DNA of 7,419 nt from Candidatus Saccharimonadales bacterium (lineage in GTDB: Bacteria; Patescibacteriota; Saccharimonadia; Saccharimonadales; Saccharimonadaceae). Made by a program: the position numbers and the translations under genes. Shown piece by piece: positions 1 to 4,351 of the stretch. The stretch spans positions 1-7,419 of the forward strand of contig JASLCR010000019.1 in the NCBI GenBank assembly GCA_030145955.1. The letters run 5' to 3'. The notes under the pieces are model-generated. The model saw only the letters and a list, made by a program, of their open reading frames with translations, was not told the DNA's origin and did not search any database. Each line of letters starts with the position of its first letter. The stretch's first letter is position 1.

Positions 1-341
1 CCCAGTAAACGATTAATCTTTTGAAACTTTTCTCGCTTCTGCTCGTCAAGATAGCCATGGAACTCAGATACATATCCTTCGATCTCTCCACCAGAAAAAG
101 CACTATTGAAGGTAAAATTACCCCCTTGACTCACCCCACCAAAACTCAAGCTTTCACCAGGTATCTCAATATCCTCAATAAGAAGCATCGTTAAAATACA
201 GTGCAGTTTTTCTGCAACCTGCTCGCCAACCAACACCCCACCGTCACTCAACGCCACCACTGCACAATTTTCGTAGCGATACTTTTCAAATAACTGTTCG
301 GCAAGTAATGTGCCGGCTTGCATTCTCGATTCAAAATACAT
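1..341 (-). CDS. Phosphoribosyltransferase-like protein, N-terminal part (gene runs off left edge)
   Basis: This open frame has 113 complete codons from an ATG at 341 and no stop before the window edge. The translation begins MYFESRMQAGTLLAEQLFEK, continues with a strand and loop reading VVALSDGGVLVGEQVAEKL, then a second strand (LTMLLIEDIEIPG) and a charged helix (LDEQKREKFQKINRLLG). This order matches the N-terminal half of stand-alone type I phosphoribosyltransferase-fold proteins, in which the loop normally reads LPRGGVPVG and the next strand ends near RKIGAPGN. Here Pro-Arg is replaced by Ser-Asp and the Arg-Lys pair by Glu-Asp. The PRPP-binding motif (hydrophobic stretch, two acidic residues, TGAT) would lie past coordinate 1, so activity cannot be judged. 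The substrate is unknown. A second ATG six codons in is possible, but the first keeps the typical F-x-x-R-x-x-AG opening. It is divergent from priA. Confidence 0.6.
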   Translation of the reverse strand, partial: MYFESRMQAGTLLAEQLFEKYRYENCAVVALSDGGVLVGEQVAEKLHCILTMLLIEDIEIPGESLSFGGVSQGGNFTFNSAFSGGEIEGYVSEFHGYLDEQKREKFQKINRLL

Positions 342-351
342 ACTTATGCTT

Positions 352-360
352 AGTGTAGCA
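352..360 (-). promoter_or_regulatory. Candidate extended -10 for the phosphoribosyltransferase-like gene
   Basis: Read on the minus strand this is TGCTACACT, an extended -10 (TGn) with a 4/6 match to TATAAT, ending 10 nt before the ATG at 341. The start of transcription would fall about 3 nt before the start codon, so the mRNA would be nearly leaderless, and no Shine-Dalgarno is visible. No good -35 box is seen. The element sits where the -35 region of the divergent priA promoter would be. Confidence 0.35.
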
Positions 361-373
361 GCACCATACGACG

Positions 374-379
374 TATACT
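374..379 (+). promoter_or_regulatory. priA promoter -10 box (TATACT), leaderless arrangement
   Basis: TATACT matches the -10 consensus at 5 of 6 positions and lies only 6 nt before the priA ATG at 386. A start site about 7 nt downstream of the -10 would fall on or next to the ATG, so priA is probably translated from a leaderless mRNA. There is no Shine-Dalgarno sequence. The -35 region (around 351-356) is poor. The box overlaps an 11-bp odd palindrome, ATACG-A-CGTAT, at 366-376, which could be an operator or chance. Confidence 0.6.
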
Positions 380-385
380 AGTGAT

Positions 386-2323
386 ATGTATTACTACGAG
401 GTAGCACCTACGATCATTGCTCGGCTTGGTAGCGAGAGTTTTACCTATTCGTCTGAAAATAGCATACCGGTTGGCTCGCTGGTGCAAGTTGAGATTGGCA
501 AAAAGATGGTGGGTGGTGTAGTGATAAAGCAATCAAGCAAGCCAACCTATGCTACCAAGCCCATTGTAAAACTTCTTGAAGATGCGCCGCTCCCCTATTC
601 ACTTATAGAAACAGCGCTCTGGATGAGCACATACTACGCCACGCCGCTTGCAACTGTCCTACAAACCATACTACCACGAGGACTTGCCACCAAAAGACGT
701 ACACGTAACGCTACAAATACTACTGTTACAGAGCGTAAACGAACAAATTTTGTATTCACAGAAGATCAGTCTCGGGCAATCGCAAAAATTGATACTATGG
801 AGCCTGGTACTGCACTTTTGCATGGCGTCACAGGCTCAGGAAAAACTGCGGTGTACATTGCGTTAGCCCAAAAGACTATCGCGAGTGGCAAGTCAGTTAT
901 TCTTCTCGTGCCCGAGATTGCTCTCACCTCGCAGCTTGTTGCTGAATTCTCAAATCACTTCGAGGACATACTTATTACCCATTCGCGCCAGACGGAAGCC
1001 GAGCGTCACCTTGTCTGGCAACAAGCACTTCATAGCACCGCACCCCGTATTGTCATCGGCCCCCGCTCTGCGCTCTTCATACCTGTTCCATCAACTGGCC
1101 TTATCGTCATAGACGAGTGCCACGAACCAAGCTTCAAACAAGAACAATCTCCTCGCTACTCAGCGCTGCGTGCTGCCAGCACACTCGCCCACGTCTCCAG
1201 TGCAAAACTTATTCTCGGTAGCGCCACCCCGCTAATCGCTGACTATTTCCTTGCGAAGCAAACAGACCGACCAATCATTGAAATGCCCTCACCTGCACAA
1301 GCAGCTACCCCGCCATCTATCTCGCTTGTCGACATGACAAAACGATCCGAATTCAAAAAGCACCGCTTCCTATCCGATAAGCTAATCAACCAGCTTGAGC
1401 AGACTCTGGCAGCTGGTCACCAGAGCCTCATATTCCATAATCGCCGTGGTAGTGCATCAACCACACTATGTGAAAATTGCGGCTGGAATGCAGGCTGCCC
1501 TCGCTGCTTCGTGCCACTCACACTACACAGCGATCAACACCACCTACAATGTCACATCTGTAACTTCACCGATCGTGTTCCCACAAGCTGCCCAGAGTGC
1601 GGACATGCCGACATTATTCATAAAGGCATCGGTACCAAGCGCATTGAGGAAGAAATCCGAAAGCTTTTCCCGCAGGCAAACATACTGCGCACCGACGGCG
1701 ACAGCGACAAAACTCAAACGGTCGAAGCACGCTACGATGATATCTACCATGGCAAAGTTGATATCCTTATTGGCACGCAAGTACTCGCCAAGGGTCTCGA
1801 CTTGCCAAACCTGCGCACTGTTGGTGTTGTCCAGGCAGATGCCGGCATGTCACTTCCCGACTACACCGCATCTGAACGCACATTCCAGCTACTCAGTCAG
1901 GTAATCGGCCGCGTCGGAAGGTCACATCATCCTACCGATGTCATCGTACAGAGCTACCAGCCAGATCATCCCACTATCAAGGATGGCATTTCTCGTAATT
2001 ACCAAGACTTTTACGAGCGTACTCTTCGCACAAGAAAACATGCTAACTTTCCTCCATTTTGCTATCTACTGAAGCTTACCTGTGTATACAAGACGGAAAA
2101 AGCAGCCGTCAAAAATGCTCGCGAGCTCGCCGAAAAGCTAAAAGAGAGCCGCCTCGATATTGAAATTCTTGGCCCTACACCCGCTTTTTACGAACGAGTT
2201 CGCGATACCTACAGATGGCAGCTTGTTATTAAGTCAGCAAAGCGCCAAACACTACTCGATACTCTGCAATTTGTCCCAAATAAAAACTGGCAGTTTGAGC
2301 TCGACCCCCACTCGCTACTCTAG
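386..2323 (+). CDS. priA: Primosomal replication restart helicase PriA (compact form)
   Basis: PriA is a superfamily 2 3'-to-5' DNA helicase that recognises stalled forks and reloads the replicative helicase. The 645 residues show an N-terminal 3'-DNA-end binding domain (about 1-100), Walker A GVTGSGKT (147-154, Lys153), motif II DECH (243-246) in place of the usual DEEH, motif III GSATP (278-282), eight zinc-binding cysteines (362, 365, 371, 374, 389, 392, 402, 405) inserted in the second helicase lobe, motif VI QVIGRVGR (505-512) and a PriA C-terminal domain ending in a typical FELDP-like segment. It is about 87 residues shorter than E. coli PriA (732). The Walker A lysine is at 153 rather than 230, because only a basic linker of about 23 residues (99-121) stands where the winged-helix domain should be. 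The stop is TAG. The start is fixed by the promoter 6 nt upstream. First gene of a priA-def-fmt cluster. Confidence 0.96.
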   Translation: MYYYEVAPTIIARLGSESFTYSSENSIPVGSLVQVEIGKKMVGGVVIKQSSKPTYATKPIVKLLEDAPLPYSLIETALWMSTYYATPLATVLQTILPRGLATKRRTRNATNTTVTERKRTNFVFTEDQSRAIAKIDTMEPGTALLHGVTGSGKTAVYIALAQKTIASGKSVILLVPEIALTSQLVAEFSNHFEDILITHSRQTEAERHLVWQQALHSTAPRIVIGPRSALFIPVPSTGLIVIDECHEPSFKQEQSPRYSALRAASTLAHVSSAKLILGSATPLIADYFLAKQTDRPIIEMPSPAQAATPPSISLVDMTKRSEFKKHRFLSDKLINQLEQTLAAGHQSLIFHNRRGSASTTLCENCGWNAGCPRCFVPLTLHSDQHHLQCHICNFTDRVPTSCPECGHADIIHKGIGTKRIEEEIRKLFPQANILRTDGDSDKTQTVEARYDDIYHGKVDILIGTQVLAKGLDLPNLRTVGVVQADAGMSLPDYTASERTFQLLSQVIGRVGRSHHPTDVIVQSYQPDHPTIKDGISRNYQDFYERTLRTRKHANFPPFCYLLKLTCVYKTEKAAVKNARELAEKLKESRLDIEILGPTPAFYERVRDTYRWQLVIKSAKRQTLLDTLQFVPNKNWQFELDPHSLL

Positions 2324-2345
2324 CGGTGATTACTCTATTCTCATC

Positions 2346-2354
2346 TGATATACT
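2346..2354 (+). promoter_or_regulatory. def promoter, extended -10 (TGA-TATACT), leaderless arrangement
   Basis: The sequence TGATATACT is an extended -10 with a 5/6 hexamer at 2349-2354, and the def ATG follows after 7 nt at 2362. The same octamer TATACTAG stands before priA at 374. The predicted start of transcription is at or beside the ATG, so def and fmt can be transcribed on a leaderless mRNA independent of priA. The -35 region (2326-2331, GTGATT) is poor, as is common with extended -10 promoters. Confidence 0.6.
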
Positions 2355-2361
2355 AGAGAGA

Positions 2362-2940
2362 ATGAAAAAAGAAGATATTATCACACTACCGAATCCACAT
2401 CTTCGCGAAAAGTCCGCCAAAGTACACGTCATCACTCCCGACGTACTAAAACTAATTCAGGACATGACCGACGCCGCACTTGACTGGGAAGCTTCTCGCC
2501 CCCATGAAATCAGCGCAGCACTTGCCGCAGTACAGGTTGATAAACTCGAGCGTGTCGTTATTGTACGTAGCGACTTTGAAGATAAAGAGAACGATAGCTT
2601 TACCGCTCTCATCAACCCAGAAATTGTCAAAGGCGAAGGCGAAAAGATTTCAGATTACGAAGGCTGTTTGTCGGTGAGTAAAATATACGGCAATGTCCCA
2701 CGCTGGAGTAGAGTGCGCGTTAAAGCCCTCGACATCGAAGGCAACGAAGTTCGTCTCAAAGCCGACGGCTTTCTGGCACGCGTTCTCCAACATGAAATAG
2801 ATCATACAAACGGCATTTGCTTCATCGACCATATCCGCGATCAAGAAAAAGCATTCTACACACTCGACGAAAAAGGTAACCTCCAGTCTCTCAATTACGA
2901 TGAGCATATTCGAGACAATCATGACCTCTGGGAAGATTAA
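2362..2940 (+). CDS. def: Peptide deformylase with altered motif I
   Basis: Peptide deformylase removes the formyl group from the N-terminal methionine of new proteins using a bound metal ion. The 193-residue product keeps motif II EGCLS (100-104; metal ligand Cys102) and motif III QHEIDH (143-148; His144 and His148 as ligands, Glu145 catalytic), followed by the usual G-x-x-F-x-D. Motif I, normally G-hydrophobic-G-hydrophobic-A-A-x-Q, reads SAALAAVQ (51-58): the glutamine that contacts the substrate is kept, but both glycines are gone. The chain is longer than E. coli Def (169), with extra acidic residues at the C-terminus (to ...DLWED). I chose the ATG at 2362 because a promoter -10 box sits 7 nt upstream; an in-frame GTG at 2326 would add 12 residues but would put that promoter inside the gene. 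It overlaps fmt by 20 nt. Confidence 0.93.
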   Translation: MKKEDIITLPNPHLREKSAKVHVITPDVLKLIQDMTDAALDWEASRPHEISAALAAVQVDKLERVVIVRSDFEDKENDSFTALINPEIVKGEGEKISDYEGCLSVSKIYGNVPRWSRVRVKALDIEGNEVRLKADGFLARVLQHEIDHTNGICFIDHIRDQEKAFYTLDEKGNLQSLNYDEHIRDNHDLWED

Positions 2941-3811
2941 TCAAACAGTGTTCTTTGGCAGCGGTCCCGTTGCTGCCAAATGCCTTGAACTGCTTGCCAA
3001 GCACACGGAAATTGAAGTAGTCATTACCAAGCCTCGCCCACCGCACCATCGCGGCGATGTACCGGTCATTACGCTTGCCGAAAAACTCGGCCTTCCCATT
3101 CTTACTGCTGGCAATAAAAAAGAACTTGATGCTCTGGTCACAAGTCCAAGTCATCAATTCGTAAGTGAGTACGCAATTTTAATCGATTTCGGAATCATTG
3201 TCTCCCAAAAAGTGATCGATATGTTCCCGCGCGGTATCATTAATTCTCACTTCTCACTTCTGCCAAAACTTCGCGGAGCCGACCCTATTACGTGGGCGAT
3301 TGCAAACGGTGACGAGAAAACAGGCGTCAGCTTAATGCTAATCGACGAAGGCATGGACACCGGAAAGCTCATCACCCAGAAAACCTTGCACCTTGCGCCA
3401 AATGAAACTACCCCAAGTCTTACCAAAAAGCTCATCCTACTCAGTGATGAACTCATTCAAGAATACGTCCCACGCTACATAGACGGCGATATAATGCCAC
3501 ATAACCAACCACACCCAGACCGAGCCACCTACTCACGCAAACTCACAAAGGCTGATGGCATTATCGATACCTCTCAACCGGCTGCCGATATTGAACATCG
3601 CATTCGCGCATTTCTTGATTGGCCGCAAAGCCGTATAACCCTTGGGTCGGTTGAAGTCATTATCACAAACGCACATGTATCGTCACAGGAAACTGACCTT
3701 AGTATCAAGTGTGGTGATGGCAACTTCCTTGTTATTGATTCGCTTAAACCGCTCGGCAAAAAAGAAATGCCCCGAGAGGCATTTCTTGCTGGATACAAGC
3801 ACCGAATCTAA
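2921..3811 (+). CDS. fmt: Methionyl-tRNA formyltransferase
   Basis: Fmt transfers a formyl group from 10-formyl-tetrahydrofolate to initiator Met-tRNA in the cytoplasm. The 296-residue product has the N-terminal nucleotide-binding-like fold (TVFFGSGPVAAKCLELL), the tRNA-recognition loop with an Arg-Gly at 44-45 (about 4 residues shorter than in E. coli), the catalytic segment N-S-H-FSLLPKLRG with Asn108 and His110, and Asp146 in GMDTG. These match E. coli Asn106, His108 and Asp144 at a constant offset of 2. The C-terminal tRNA-binding domain carries YSRKL-T-K-x-x-G-x-I-D and RAFLDWPQSR. I prefer the ATG at 2921, inside the last codons of def, because it leaves a normal N-terminus; an ATG at 2900 adds 7 residues. 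No Shine-Dalgarno is obvious, so translation is probably coupled to def. The TAA stop overlaps the TAG of the convergent gene. Confidence 0.95.
   Translation: MTSGKINQTVFFGSGPVAAKCLELLAKHTEIEVVITKPRPPHHRGDVPVITLAEKLGLPILTAGNKKELDALVTSPSHQFVSEYAILIDFGIIVSQKVIDMFPRGIINSHFSLLPKLRGADPITWAIANGDEKTGVSLMLIDEGMDTGKLITQKTLHLAPNETTPSLTKKLILLSDELIQEYVPRYIDGDIMPHNQPHPDRATYSRKLTKADGIIDTSQPAADIEHRIRAFLDWPQSRITLGSVEVIITNAHVSSQETDLSIKCGDGNFLVIDSLKPLGKKEMPREAFLAGYKHRI
3758..3787 (-). terminator. Intrinsic terminator of the minus-strand transcript, inside fmt
   Basis: On the minus strand the arm AAGAAATGCC (3787-3778) pairs perfectly over 10 bp with GGCATTTCTT (3771-3762) around a 6-base loop TCTCGG, and the descending arm runs straight into a T tract (T6 at 3763-3758). 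This is a canonical Rho-independent layout. It begins 21 nt after the stop of the small gene at 3808, yet lies wholly within the 3' coding part of fmt on the other strand. On the plus strand no T run follows the hairpin, so it should act mainly on the minus strand. It is the only convincing terminator in the window. Confidence 0.72.
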
Positions 3812-4293
3812 GCCGCTGGCTGTACCGGTGGCTGCTGATTATCGTTATTTTGCTGCATAGCAGCCTGCTGTTGAATACCCCCTAAAATAGCATCACGGTT
3901 TGCAAGAATCTCTTGCTTCAGCTCGGCAAGTACTGCTGCTACAACATCGCGGTAATCAGGACGATTTACCTCGAGCCACTTTGTTGCCGTATATTCGGCC
4001 ACGAGACGTGGATCATCAGCTGGCAAGTTCGTTGCCTGCTGTAGCTTCATAAACGCCTGGTCCTGTGCATAGGTAGGTGCGTGCTGCGACAGCCAGTCCA
4101 TGATCTTGTCTTGCTTGCGATCAATGATCTGCTCGAATTCTTCAAGTTGTGCATCACTCAAACCATCACTAAGCCGCGTACCAACACGAAGTTCTAGCTC
4201 ACTATAAATATGCTGCAAGAACGGTTGTTTCTGATCCTCGGGTAGTCCTTCAAGACCAATATCTTTCAAGAATTGTTCATCTAGTCGAAACAT
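3808..4293 (-). CDS. Small acidic protein, probably DUF5663 family
   Basis: The 161-residue product begins MFRLDEQFLKDIGLEGLPED, then a helix QKQPFLQHIYSELELRVGTR (to residue 40), GLSDAQLEEFEQII (44-57), a conserved-looking middle with WLSQHAPTY, and a last helical part ending KQEILANRDAILGG. The start, with its LPEDQKQ-FLQHIY-ELELRVGTRLS pattern, is one I associate from memory with the DUF5663 family, common in Saccharibacteria and other CPR genomes; the family number should be confirmed. Function is unknown. There is no signal peptide or membrane span, so it is probably cytoplasmic. Residues 141-161 form a disordered-looking tail of Gln, Asn, Pro and Ala. The start is supported by a Shine-Dalgarno AGGGG and a promoter. 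The TAG stop shares CTAA (3808-3811) with the fmt TAA. Confidence 0.82.
   Translation of the reverse strand: MFRLDEQFLKDIGLEGLPEDQKQPFLQHIYSELELRVGTRLSDGLSDAQLEEFEQIIDRKQDKIMDWLSQHAPTYAQDQAFMKLQQATNLPADDPRLVAEYTATKWLEVNRPDYRDVVAAVLAELKQEILANRDAILGGIQQQAAMQQNNDNQQPPVQPAA
3811..3833 (+). terminator. Hairpin at the end of fmt; possible weak plus-strand terminator
   Basis: In plus-strand RNA the arm AGCCGCUGG (3811-3819) pairs with CCGGUGGCU (3825-3833) over 9 bp around a 5-base loop, starting on the last base of the fmt stop codon. Two of the pairs are G-U, so in minus-strand RNA they become A-C mismatches: the hairpin is strong only in the fmt direction. The U-rich stretch that follows (about 3838-3851) is interrupted and starts 5 nt away, so it is not a classical intrinsic terminator. 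It may instead protect the 3' end, or be chance. Confidence 0.3.
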
Positions 4294-4300
4294 GTAGCAT

Positions 4301-4305
4301 CCCCT
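4301..4305 (-). promoter_or_regulatory. Shine-Dalgarno site (AGGGG) for the small acidic protein gene
   Basis: AGGGG on the minus strand lies 7 nt before the ATG at 4293. It is the only clear Shine-Dalgarno site in the window; priA, def and the 675-residue gene lack one. It fixes the start, since another ATG at 4300-4298 is out of frame. Confidence 0.6.
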
Positions 4306-4325
4306 ACTTACTATATTTGTGGTTA

Positions 4326-4331
4326 ATTATA
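4326..4331 (-). promoter_or_regulatory. -10 box (TATAAT) for the small acidic protein gene
   Basis: A perfect TATAAT on the minus strand. A start about 7 nt downstream (near 4319) gives a leader of about 26 nt that contains the AGGGG site, unlike the leaderless layout of the other promoters here. No good -35 box is seen 16-18 bp upstream. A second -10-like TATAGT at 4310-4315 would start transcription within the Shine-Dalgarno and is less likely. Confidence 0.45.
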
Positions 4332-4351
4332 TACGAATCACATCCACAATA

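Noticed and set aside
1395..1904. 169-codon open frame in another frame inside priA, and similar shadow frames inside def, fmt, the 675-residue gene and infB
   Set aside because: They lie within genes whose protein families or structure are clear, have no promoter or ribosome binding site, and give compositionally odd translations.
2326..2361. In-frame GTG start that would extend def by 12 residues
   Set aside because: It would place the extended -10 box (2346-2354) inside the coding sequence, has no Shine-Dalgarno, and the added residues (MITLFSSDILER) are not part of the Def fold.
2900..2920. Upstream ATG for fmt, adding 7 residues
   Set aside because: The ATG at 2921 gives the usual short lead into the first strand; neither start has a Shine-Dalgarno, so this is a preference and not a proof.
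4310..4315. TATAGT as the main -10 of the small acidic protein gene
   Set aside because: Transcription would begin at about 4303, inside the AGGGG ribosome binding site; the TATAAT at 4326-4331 gives a leader that keeps it.
4294..4351. Terminator for the 675-residue gene in the gap before the next minus-strand gene
   Set aside because: No GC-rich hairpin or T run is present; the gap contains only the promoter and ribosome binding site of the next gene, so read-through is likely.
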